Origin: Treponema vincentii F0403
GTDB taxonomy: Bacteria > Spirochaetota > Spirochaetia > Treponematales > Treponemataceae
DNA: 64,000 bases
NCBI RefSeq assembly: GCF_000412995.1
Contig: NZ_KE332513.1
Span: 62,001-126,000 of the forward strand
Direction: 5' to 3'
Part shown: positions 17,100 through 25,009 of the stretch, in pieces
How positions within the stretch are numbered: the first letter of the stretch is position 1
Layout of the letters: each line of letters starts with the position of its first letter
The notes under the pieces: generated by a model
What the model was told of the DNA's origin: nothing
The model's input: only the letters and a program-made list of their open reading frames with translations
The model's database searches: none
Made by a program: the position numbers and the translations under genes

Positions 17100-18598
17100 C
17101 GGTTTTAGAGAAGAACCTCGCTGCGATAAGCATCGAACAGCCGGAACTCGCAGAAAACCTCCGGCGGGCTCGCACAGGAGTCGTCTATAAAGGCATCGCA
17201 GCGGCAAAAACAGGCGAACCGGTGCCTCTTTTCGCATCGGGGCAGGCGCTGCAATCCCTCTACAATCCCATACGGGAGGCGGAGCGCGCCGTTACCGCAT
17301 CCGCCGGGTTTATGCTCTTTTGCGGGCTGGGAAACGGCATCCACCTCAAAGTTTTTTTAGATAAGCATCCTCAATCCTTTTGCGCAATTACGGAAGCCGA
17401 TTACGAATCGTTTAAACAGCTGCTCTCGCTTATCGACTATACGGGATTGTTATCCGACAGCAGGGTGTTCCTTTTGCCGCCCTGCACCGACGGCACGTTT
17501 ATATCAGCACTCGCGGCTTCCTATTTACCGGCCGTACACGGTACCTTCGGCTATCATATTTTAAGAACATGGAACGAATACTATAAAACGCAAACCGAAG
17601 ATTTGCCGGAGAAAATCGAACAAGCGCTCGAAAAAATCAAAGCGGATTTTTCGGTTCAAGTTCATTTCGGAAAAATCTGGCTGCGGAATATCTTTTTGAA
17701 TTTACGCCTCGCCGGCGCCGTTAAGCCTGCATACCCGCACACGGATACAAACCGGACGGCGTTGGTATTGGGAGCCGGACCAAGTTTGGAAGAAGGCTTG
17801 TTGCTGCTTAAACGGTGCCGACAGCGGTACACGGTCTTTTGTACCGATACAGCCTTTCCAGCCGCGTGCACCAGCGGGATTATACCTGAATTCTTTATTG
17901 CGATTGACCCGCAGCATATTTCGTATCAGCACACCATCGGCGTCATACCTAAGGAAACGACCGGTATTTTCGACCTTTCTGCTAACACAGCCGGAGCGCG
18001 CCGCTTTTATGAAAACGGCAATGCCTTGTTCTTTACGGCAGGCGGCCATCCGCTCGTCCAAACCGCCGCGCTTTTTTCTCCTTTTCCGCCGCTTACCACG
18101 GGTTCCGGCACTGTGGCCGTCGCAGCCTACCATGCAGCGCAAGCGCTCGGATACCGGCATATCGAATGCAGCGGTATGGATTTTGCCTACACCGGCGGCA
18201 AAGCATATTCCCGCGGCACCTATCTTTCGGATCAATATGCAGGCAGCGCGGCGCGTATTTGCCCGCAAGAAAACTCTTTTGTCCGCCTTATGTTCCGTAC
18301 CGAAATTTACGGCAAACGGACGAAGAAAGGCCTTACCTATCGAACGCCGCTCTTGGATTCCTATCGGGAGGCTTTTGAAGCGGAAAAGCAGAGTGTTATC
18401 CGCTGGCAGCACGCCGATTTTCAGCAATTTCCGTATACGGCATTCCTCTCATCCTTTATGCAAAGCTTACAGCAACGAGGCCGGAATACCGAAATGAGTC
18501 TCCTGCCCGCACTTGCATGGTGCAAAGTACATAGAAAAGAAAAATTCACCGATATTGAACTTGTATCGGAACTCATTTCGGAGTATACTGATTTATGA
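17096..18598 (+). CDS. DUF115/MptE-like protein, motility accessory factor type (copy 2)
   Basis: 500 residues, related to its upstream neighbour but clearly diverged. It has an N-terminal Rossmann-like segment (GFMLFCGLGNGIHLKVFLD) of the Maf N-domain type, then FGKIWLRNIFLNLRLAG, LVLGAGPSLEEGL near residue 225, FFIAIDPQHISYQHTIG, and GSGTVAVAAYHAAQALGYRH followed by ECSGMDFAYTGG. These are the DUF115 nucleotide-sugar/pterin-type core motifs. Start and stop codons overlap both neighbours, so three genes are translationally coupled. Probably cytoplasmic; a flagellin or surface glycosyltransferase role is inferred from family membership only. Confidence 0.82.
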   Translation: MTVLEKNLAAISIEQPELAENLRRARTGVVYKGIAAAKTGEPVPLFASGQALQSLYNPIREAERAVTASAGFMLFCGLGNGIHLKVFLDKHPQSFCAITEADYESFKQLLSLIDYTGLLSDSRVFLLPPCTDGTFISALAASYLPAVHGTFGYHILRTWNEYYKTQTEDLPEKIEQALEKIKADFSVQVHFGKIWLRNIFLNLRLAGAVKPAYPHTDTNRTALVLGAGPSLEEGLLLLKRCRQRYTVFCTDTAFPAACTSGIIPEFFIAIDPQHISYQHTIGVIPKETTGIFDLSANTAGARRFYENGNALFFTAGGHPLVQTAALFSPFPPLTTGSGTVAVAAYHAAQALGYRHIECSGMDFAYTGGKAYSRGTYLSDQYAGSAARICPQENSFVRLMFRTEIYGKRTKKGLTYRTPLLDSYREAFEAEKQSVIRWQHADFQQFPYTAFLSSFMQSLQQRGRNTEMSLLPALAWCKVHRKEKFTDIELVSELISEYTDL

Positions 18599-20136
18599 TG
18601 AAAAAAATATTGATGTCGGTATATGCAGCATGTGCATTACTTGTTATTATAGGAAGTCTACTCTGGTTTGTGTTTACTCTCAATAGCGATTCTGCTGCGG
18701 GGAAAACGGAAGCGTTGAAGCGCTTTAAAGTATTTGCCCAACACACCGGCGAGATTCTATCGGAATCCGCTCAAGAAAACGATTATACCCGTCTACAGAT
18801 ACGGCTTGAACAGCTGTGCCGTAACTACAGCAAATATGTTCAATCGGTCGTAATGAGAGATTCCGCCGGTATCGTATTTATCTGGCCGCAAAATACCGAC
18901 TTTTTTTCATATAACGAACAATATGTTGTCGAAGTAAAAAATTTACCGCTCTTTTTTACCGCTGCACAAATACATATCCCGATTAAAGAAACCGGCAATA
19001 CGGTTACCGTCCATGCGGCACTGCAGACACTCCCGATGGAAACTATCTTTAACCGCGGTCAGATAGTATTTTTTTTACTGCTGCTGATTGTGCTGATGAC
19101 CGTCATGGTATTGGTTTTTTCATATATTGATCTAAAACCTGCGCAAAAGAAATCGGTACTTAAAAACGAGCCCCATGTTTCGGAAACAGCGGTAACCGAT
19201 TCGGAAATTACTCGGGCAGACTATACGGCAGAAGAACATGGAATGGAGAATACCGTTGAACCGGATAGCATCCCGCAAACCGGTGCAGCAGCCGCCCCGC
19301 AAGAAGAACAAACGGATATCGGCGAAACTCAGTCTTCCCCGCATCAAGAACCGGCAGCAGAAGAAAATGGAACAAAAACGCATGAGCCGTCTCCTTTACC
19401 GTTAAACGTACAGCTGGAATCCTTAAACCGTCTGCACATCTATGACGATGAACGGGAAAAGCGGACGGAAACCGAGTCGCAGAACGAATCCGGCATTGCA
19501 AAAGAGCCTAGCACGCCGGCAGCCGGCAATGAAAGGAACTTAGACGCAGAAAATTACGGTTTTTTTGAAAACCATACACAAACGTTGAAACCCGAAACAA
19601 AAGAAACCGAAAAACAAGCGTCCGTTACGACATTTGAGAACACCCCGCTCGCAGATACCGCGCATGGCGAAAACCACTCCCTTGAACAGGCAACGCTCAT
19701 CGAAGAATTGACAACCGCCATTACGGAAACCGCCGTTGCAGAAGAAGATTTAACGCTCATGCTTATCCATGCAACCGATCTTCCGCATAACCAGCAAATT
19801 ATCCACTTATTGCGTTCAACGCTCGACCGTATTCATAAGATATTTATCTTTAATAAAGACATTCTCGGGGTAATGATATTTTATGCCCCCTTAGATCAGG
19901 CGATGCAAATTGCGAGCACCCTCTATGACGAAATTCATACACTGTTGGATGATTCTGTGAAACAAACGCTCGGCATCGGGCTCACAACACGAGCGGGGCG
20001 GCTTATTCCCGCTCCCCGTATGATCGAAGAAGCGACCGCCGCAATCGGCAAGGCCATCCAAGAAGGCAGCGATCCTATTGTCGCCTTTCGAGTTAACCCC
20101 GATCAATATAGACGATGCCTTGCCCGTTTAAGCTAA
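18595..20136 (+). CDS. Membrane protein with degenerate GGDEF-like C-terminal domain
   Basis: 513 residues. A first membrane helix (7-30) and a second (about 158-178) bracket a periplasmic sensor-like region of about 125 residues. A long Glu/Pro/Thr-rich linker (about 180-375) follows. The C-terminal 130 residues have the order of a diguanylate cyclase fold: LLRSTLDRIHKIFIFNKDILGVMIF, then DEIHTLL, LGIGLTTRAGR and EEATAAIGKAIQEGSDPIVAF. The position of the GG(D/E)EF signature reads KDILG, so no catalytic activity is expected. It is coupled to the upstream DUF115 gene by an ATGA overlap. The GGDEF relationship is my reading, not a firm match. Confidence 0.6.
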   Translation: MMKKILMSVYAACALLVIIGSLLWFVFTLNSDSAAGKTEALKRFKVFAQHTGEILSESAQENDYTRLQIRLEQLCRNYSKYVQSVVMRDSAGIVFIWPQNTDFFSYNEQYVVEVKNLPLFFTAAQIHIPIKETGNTVTVHAALQTLPMETIFNRGQIVFFLLLLIVLMTVMVLVFSYIDLKPAQKKSVLKNEPHVSETAVTDSEITRADYTAEEHGMENTVEPDSIPQTGAAAAPQEEQTDIGETQSSPHQEPAAEENGTKTHEPSPLPLNVQLESLNRLHIYDDEREKRTETESQNESGIAKEPSTPAAGNERNLDAENYGFFENHTQTLKPETKETEKQASVTTFENTPLADTAHGENHSLEQATLIEELTTAITETAVAEEDLTLMLIHATDLPHNQQIIHLLRSTLDRIHKIFIFNKDILGVMIFYAPLDQAMQIASTLYDEIHTLLDDSVKQTLGIGLTTRAGRLIPAPRMIEEATAAIGKAIQEGSDPIVAFRVNPDQYRRCLARLS

Positions 20137-20148
20137 GCTCGGAACCGG

Positions 20149-20177
20149 TTGACAGAGTGATATACTCTTATTATTAT
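20149..20177 (+). promoter_or_regulatory. Consensus sigma-70 promoter of the Asp-rich protein gene
   Basis: TTGACA, 17 nt, TATTAT. The predicted start near 20184 puts the first leader hairpin at the very 5' end of the message. Confidence 0.7.
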
Positions 20178-20182
20178 GCTTT

Positions 20183-20220
20183 TGCCGTTTTGCAAACGGC
20201 AGCGTCTTGCCTCTAAGACG
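20183..20220 (+). promoter_or_regulatory. Two tandem hairpins in the leader of the Asp-rich gene
   Basis: TGCCGTTT-tgc-AAACGGCA (20183-20201) is a perfect 8-bp stem with a 3-nt loop; CGTCTT-gcctct-AAGACG (20203-20220) follows after 1 nt. Neither has a T-run. They lie between the consensus promoter and the start codon and could stabilise the 5' end or sense a signal. No known riboswitch class is recognised. Confidence 0.55.
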
Positions 20221-20259
20221 ATGTTATAAAATACTCCAAAATACAACGGATGGTTCATT

Positions 20260-20514
20260 ATGAGTAACAAAGTTTCTTTCTTTTTCGGAAATTATTCCTT
20301 ATCTGCAGCTCCTTTCGACGAGGACGATGACTTCGACGACGATTTTGATGATGATTTCGACGGCACCGATTTTGATGATGATTTCGACGATGATGATTTT
20401 GACGACGACTTCGAGGATGATTTTGACGATGACTTCGATGACGATTTTGACGATGAGGACTTTGATGAGAACTATGACGATGAAGACGGTTTTGACGACG
20501 ACTTCGACGAATAA
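20260..20514 (+). CDS. Small Asp-rich DDDF-repeat protein
   Basis: 84 residues. Residues 1-19 are ordinary (MSNKVSFFFGNYSLSAAPF); the remaining 65 are 41 Asp, 13 Phe, 6 Glu and five others, arranged as imperfect repeats of DDDF. It has no cysteine, no clear signal peptide and an extreme negative charge. Coding is supported by its own consensus promoter, a GGATGG ribosome site 5 nt before the ATG, a clean stop, and GAY/TTY codon alternation at the third base across the repeats. Function unknown; divalent-metal binding or a nucleic-acid mimic are possibilities only. Confidence 0.7.
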   Translation: MSNKVSFFFGNYSLSAAPFDEDDDFDDDFDDDFDGTDFDDDFDDDDFDDDFEDDFDDDFDDDFDDEDFDENYDDEDGFDDDFDE

Positions 20515-20519
20515 ACTAT

Positions 20520-20549
20520 AAGAAAAAAGGCTGCCGGTTTCGGCAGCCC
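20520..20549 (-). terminator. Rho-independent terminator of the HD-domain gene
   Basis: GGCTGCCG / CGGCAGCC with a 4-nt loop. The A-run at 20523-20528 reads as a T-run on the minus strand, so it ends the minus-strand HD gene; on the plus strand it may also slow transcripts from the Asp-rich gene. Confidence 0.85.
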
Positions 20550-20574
20550 TAACATCGTAGACAATCGGTTTTAT

Positions 20575-21162
20575 CTATTGAGCTGAAGCCGTGTCGCAGC
20601 GGTGTTTATGCAGAAATTCAAAATCAGCTAAATATTGCAAACGGGACTGTACCAGATACAGTAACTCATTATACATATCAAAGTTTACTTCCAACGCAAT
20701 CGGAAATACATACACTTCCGTTTCATTACAATACCGTTTGATAAACTCAGGGTCATTGACAAAGCCTAAACTTATCATATTGCTGATGCGGTCGGCGCAC
20801 TTCAGTACCTTTGCACGCTGCGAGCCGTGCCTGATAATGTGCTGCAGATATTCAGCCTTTGTCTGCCCCGGACGGCGGGTAACTTCCATCACCAGTTCGT
20901 AGACTGCAGGAGATTCCGAATCGATAGACAGCAGTTCATTCACGTTAAAATCCGGTATATCTTCCAATACATCATGGATAATCGAAGCTTTCAGTAAGAC
21001 ACTGTCAATATAGCCGTAATCGATCAGCGTTGCCATAGTATCAATCTGGTGCCGAAACATATTGCCGCCTGCATGGCGCGCCTTACCCCGTAGACCGGTT
21101 GCCAAATGGATATAGGGAGCAAGGTACATCCCTTTTAAAAGCGCTACTTCATGTTGTTCCAT
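20575..21162 (-). CDS. HD-domain hydrolase, small SpoT/MESH1-like
   Basis: 195 residues. The metal-binding HD set is complete: His38 in RHQID, His63-Asp64 in IIHDVLED, and Asp124 in KCADRISNM. The ED pair after HD (Glu67, Asp68) is typical of (p)ppGpp hydrolases such as the RelA/SpoT HD domain and single-domain small alarmone hydrolases. No synthetase, TGS or ACT domain is present. It probably removes pyrophosphate from ppGpp or a related nucleotide, though another phosphohydrolase role cannot be excluded. Lies just downstream of valS and ends at a strong terminator. Confidence 0.82.
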   Translation of the reverse strand: MEQHEVALLKGMYLAPYIHLATGLRGKARHAGGNMFRHQIDTMATLIDYGYIDSVLLKASIIHDVLEDIPDFNVNELLSIDSESPAVYELVMEVTRRPGQTKAEYLQHIIRHGSQRAKVLKCADRISNMISLGFVNDPEFIKRYCNETEVYVFPIALEVNFDMYNELLYLVQSRLQYLADFEFLHKHRCDTASAQ

Positions 21163-21189
21163 CTTTTCATCCTCATTACTTATTGACCC

Positions 21190-23892
21190 CTATACGAGAT
21201 CACCCAAATACAGCGTCAATTTTTCAATCCGCCGTTCCGCTTGACGCAGTTTTTCTCTCTCCCCTTCGACAACCTCAGTAGGCGCATGATCCGTAAAACT
21301 CGCATTTGAAAGTTTTGCCGTTAATCGGGAGACTGCCTGTTTCTCTTTTTCGAGTTCTTTGGTAAAACGCGCAGCCAATTGACTGCGATCTACCTCATCA
21401 CCGGTAATAATAAAGGCTTCAAAACCGGTTCCAACCGTTCCGATGGAATTTGCAGGTTTGTCGGCGGGTGTTTCGATAAACGTAATCTCCGCAAGCCCGG
21501 CCAAAAGCTTAATCAAGTCGACATTCTCAAAAGCAGCCGCTGCGGGAGAACCGGATTCGATATAGAGCGCTATACGCAGCTTGAGCTGGGGATCGATACC
21601 GCATTCAACTCTGAGTGCACGGATAAGCCGTACGATATTCTGCAGTGCAGTAAAACGCGCAGCGGCAGCCGTATCGATGCGTTCCTCGCAATATGCAGGA
21701 TAATCGGCGGTTATCAGCGCTTCGGCACGGCGCGAAGCTCCGGCGGCGCAATTTTCGGGGAGTTTGCGGTAGATTTCTTCCGTTACAAAGGGCAGCACGG
21801 GATGCAGCAGCCGGAGAGATTCTTCCAAAACGGCAAGCAGTACCGAGGTTATCCGGTTCTTTTCCGCCTCATCTCCGTTCTTGTAAGAGAGTTTTGTTCC
21901 TTCGACATACCAATCGCAAAAGTTATTCCAGAAAAATTCATAAACGCTCTGCCCCACCTCGTTATAGCGGTACCCTTCAAAGGCAGCCCGCACGTTCTTA
22001 ACCGTTTCGTTAAGGGTATGGTAAATCCAACGGTCAAGTTCGGTTAATTCCGATGAGGAAACGGAAACGATGCGCCTCCCTTCGAGGTTTCCCAAGATAT
22101 AGCGCGAAGCGTTCCAGATTTTATTGGCAAAACGGGAGCCGAGCTTAAAGGATTCGTTGTCGATAAGAATATCCTGCCCCTGCGTACACATAAAGGTCAA
22201 CGTAAATTTAAGGGCGTCGGCGCCGTACTCGTCGATGATATTCAGCGGATCGATACCGTTGCCGAGCGATTTTGACATCTTACGCCCCTGTTTATCGCGT
22301 ACTAAACCGTGAAGATAAATATCACGGAAGGGAACGGTGCCGGTAAATTCAAGAGCCGCCATAATCATGCGGGAAACCCAAAAGAAAATAATATCGTGGC
22401 CGGTGATAACGGCGGATGTCGGGTAATAACGCTTAAAATCTTCGGTTTTTTCGGGCCAGCCAAGCGTCGAGAACGGCCACAGCCAGCTGGAAAACCACGT
22501 GTCAAGCACATCGTTGTCTTGCTTGAGAGCAGTGCTTTTACAGTGAGGACATTCGGTTACATCTTCTACCGAAACCGTCATTTTACCGCAGTCCTGACAA
22601 TACCACACCGGAATGCGGTGCCCCCACCACAGCTGCCGGGAAATACACCAATCGCGGATGTTCTCCATCCAATGGCTGTACGTATTCTCCCATTTTTGCG
22701 GATAGAACACGAGCTCGCCTTTTTTCCATGCGGCAAGCGCTTTTTCCGCCAGCAGGTGCATTTTAACAAACCATTGCTCCGAAAGGTACGGTTCTACGAC
22801 GTTATGACAGCGGTAGCAGTGCCCAACGGCATGTTTAATGTTTTCCTTTCCCTTAAATAACTCCAGCGCTTCCAAATCGGCGATTACCGCTTCGCGGGCG
22901 GCTTTTACTGTCATGCCGCGGTATTTTTCGGGTACGGACGCGTTAAGTGTACCGTCGGGATTCAATATATTGATAACTTCAAGGTTGTGCCGCTTGCCGA
23001 CTTCCCAGTCATTGGGATCGTGGGCGGGGGTTATTTTTACCGCGCCCGTCCCGAATTCTTTATCGACATAGCTGTCCGCAATGATCGGAATACAGCGGCC
23101 GGTTAGCGGGAGTACCAGTTTTTTTCCTACTAAATGAGTATAGCGGGGATCGTCCGGATGTACCGCAACGGCGGTATCGCCCAAAAGCGTTTCGGGACGG
23201 GTAGTCGCTATTTCGATATATTCCGAAGCGGACGGCATACCGTTTGCATCCGCGAGGGGATACAGAATGTGATACATTCCGCCTTTGGTATCCTCATGGT
23301 CAACCTCATCATCGGCAAGCGCAGTTCCGCATGAAGGACACCAGTTCACCAAATAATTGCCGCGGTAGATGAGCCCGCGCTCATAAAGCGAAACAAAGAC
23401 GGTGCGGACGGCATGGGACAGCCCTTCGTCCATCGTAAACCGTTCCCGAGACCAATCGACGGAAGCGCCGATTTTGCGCAGCTGATTGGTGATAATTGCG
23501 TGATGTTTTTCTTTTACTTCCCACGTCCGTTTGAGAAAAGCTTCCCGCCCAAGGTCATGCCGGGTTTTGCCTTCGGCTTTTAATTGACGTTCAACGACAT
23601 TTTGAGTTGCGATACCGGCATGGTCTGTACCGGGAAGCCAGAGCGTTTCGTCGCCCTTCATGCGGTGGTAGCGGATAACGACATCCTGCAGCACATTGTT
23701 TAAACCGTGCCCTATATGCAAAACACCGGTTACATTGGGAGGAGGAATAGCTACAACATATCTACCGGCATCCGCAGTTTTTTTAACCGGTTTAAAGCAG
23801 CCCTGCTTCTCCCAATCCGCATAGATTCTATCCTCAAAATCCTTAGGGTTATATGCTTTTTCCAGTTCAATGGTGTGCAAAGTGTCTTCCAT
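21190..23892 (-). CDS. valS: Valyl-tRNA synthetase
   Basis: 900 residues, class I synthetase charging tRNA-Val. HIGH motif: PPPNVTGVLHIGHG near residue 55; KMSKS motif: QGRKMSKSLGNG near residue 530. The CP1 editing domain (TTRPETLLGDTAVAVHPDD) that hydrolyses mischarged Thr-tRNA is intact. The C-terminal coiled-coil arm (KELEKEKQAVSRLTAKL ... RQAERRIEKLTLYLGDL) is characteristic of ValRS. CWYVEGTK is in the anticodon-binding domain. A tRNA-Val gene lies 3 kb away. Confidence 0.98.
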   Translation of the reverse strand: MEDTLHTIELEKAYNPKDFEDRIYADWEKQGCFKPVKKTADAGRYVVAIPPPNVTGVLHIGHGLNNVLQDVVIRYHRMKGDETLWLPGTDHAGIATQNVVERQLKAEGKTRHDLGREAFLKRTWEVKEKHHAIITNQLRKIGASVDWSRERFTMDEGLSHAVRTVFVSLYERGLIYRGNYLVNWCPSCGTALADDEVDHEDTKGGMYHILYPLADANGMPSASEYIEIATTRPETLLGDTAVAVHPDDPRYTHLVGKKLVLPLTGRCIPIIADSYVDKEFGTGAVKITPAHDPNDWEVGKRHNLEVINILNPDGTLNASVPEKYRGMTVKAAREAVIADLEALELFKGKENIKHAVGHCYRCHNVVEPYLSEQWFVKMHLLAEKALAAWKKGELVFYPQKWENTYSHWMENIRDWCISRQLWWGHRIPVWYCQDCGKMTVSVEDVTECPHCKSTALKQDNDVLDTWFSSWLWPFSTLGWPEKTEDFKRYYPTSAVITGHDIIFFWVSRMIMAALEFTGTVPFRDIYLHGLVRDKQGRKMSKSLGNGIDPLNIIDEYGADALKFTLTFMCTQGQDILIDNESFKLGSRFANKIWNASRYILGNLEGRRIVSVSSSELTELDRWIYHTLNETVKNVRAAFEGYRYNEVGQSVYEFFWNNFCDWYVEGTKLSYKNGDEAEKNRITSVLLAVLEESLRLLHPVLPFVTEEIYRKLPENCAAGASRRAEALITADYPAYCEERIDTAAAARFTALQNIVRLIRALRVECGIDPQLKLRIALYIESGSPAAAAFENVDLIKLLAGLAEITFIETPADKPANSIGTVGTGFEAFIITGDEVDRSQLAARFTKELEKEKQAVSRLTAKLSNASFTDHAPTEVVEGEREKLRQAERRIEKLTLYLGDLV

Positions 23893-23940
23893 GACGCAAA
23901 TCTCCTATTCTCTTTTTTTCTATAATAAGTTGGTATTTTA

Positions 23941-24456
23941 GTTATTTTTCCGCTCTCGTTCAAGGGAGTAATTAATTTGTGTTTTTCACTCATGCTCACG
24001 GCGAAAGGTATGAAGTGGACGCGTTTTTATCAAACTATTATTTTTATTCCGGTTACTCTCGCCATTCTGGTTACCGGTTATCCATGGAAACTTATACTGA
24101 ACCCTCAGTGGGGAGCATTGCCCCTCATGCTAAAAAGTATCGGCCTTGAATCGCTCGTAAAGCCGTGGCTCGGTGAACAACAATATGCATTGACGGCTCT
24201 TTCATTGGTATCGTCATGGCAATGGGTCGGTATTCCCGCTATGATGATTTTAGCAGGTTTACAAACCATCCCCGACGATTTGCTGGAAGCGGCCGATCTC
24301 ATCGGTACCCTGTTTTACCGTGTAGGGATTGCGGGGCAACATCCGGTGGGTATTCCGAATCCCGGTATGGGAGCGGCGATTGCAACGGTAACGTTTATTA
24401 TGCTGATGGTCGGAGTCGGCATAATGTTACGCTTAACACAAGGCGGAAAGGATTAA
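23941..24456 (+). pseudogene. Remnant of a MalF/UgpA-type sugar ABC permease gene
   Basis: The frame encodes the middle of a MalF-like permease (INLCFSLMLTAKGMKWTRFYQ, then FIPVTLAILVTG and ILNPQWGALP). Homology begins abruptly at about 23941 beside the valS start, so roughly the first 80-100 residues are gone. The cytoplasmic EAA loop starts (LLEAADLIG) and then changes to unrelated sequence (TLFYRVGIAGQHP) before rejoining the normal last membrane helix (GMGAAIATVTFIMLMVG). That is an internal loss which removes the ATPase contact. No start codon or ribosome site is convincing. Read as a decaying gene. Confidence 0.8.
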
Positions 24457-24465
24457 GGAAATACA

Positions 24466-24974
24466 ATGAAAGCTTCTCTTGCAAGACACAAAATGCATAT
24501 CGGTTCTCATATTGTAACGCTCGGTTCGATTTTTCTTGTGTTGCTGTTCGGCGCTATGGCATCTTATGCGTTGGTAAACTGGAAACATAAGGCTTCGCGT
24601 TTTTTATATCTGTTTTTTATTGCAGGAATGATGCTTCCGATAAAAATCGGCAGTATCCGGCTTTTGCAGCTTATTAAAGGGATGGGGCTTTTAAATACGC
24701 TCTGGGGGCTGTTCCCCGTATATACGGCGATGGGGCTGCCGATAGCTGTATTTGTTTTGACCGAATTTATCCGGCAAATTCCTGCCGAATTGACGGAAGC
24801 CGCCGTTATCGACGGAGCAAAACGCAGCAAAGTTTTTACTATTATTATTCTGCCGCTTTTGCGTCCCGCTCTTGCAACCGTTGCTATCTATAATCTTATC
24901 CCGTTTTGGTGTTATATCTTACGATGTCGAAGAACTTTATTAGGGGATTAACTGCAGGCGCCGTAAAAGGATAG
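24466..24974 (+). pseudogene. Remnant of a MalG/UgpE-type sugar ABC permease gene
   Basis: The partner permease, 9 bp after the first. The first membrane helix and part of the periplasmic loop are missing (the frame begins MKASLARHKMHIGSHIVTLG then joins the core FGAMASYALVNWKHK). The EAA loop is intact (TEAAVIDGAKRSKVF ... ILPLLRPA). After NLIPFW the frame runs into CYILRCRRTLLGD and stops at 24951, but the true C-terminus, SKNFIRGLTAGAVKG, is readable in another frame at 24927-24974. So an internal deletion with frameshift removed about one and a half helices near 24906-24926. It cannot make a working permease. Confidence 0.85.
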
Positions 24975-25009
24975 ACATACGCCCGTATTTCCAATAGTAT
25001 ATAAAACCT

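Noticed and set aside
17702-18427. 241-codon minus-strand frame inside the second DUF115 gene
   Set aside because: Arginine/cysteine-rich shadow without a ribosome site; the plus-strand gene has clear motifs.
20327-20521. Met/Thr/Ile-rich frame overlapping the Asp-rich gene
   Set aside because: It is the +1 frame of GAC/GAT/TTT repeats; the Asp frame has the ribosome site and cleaner context.
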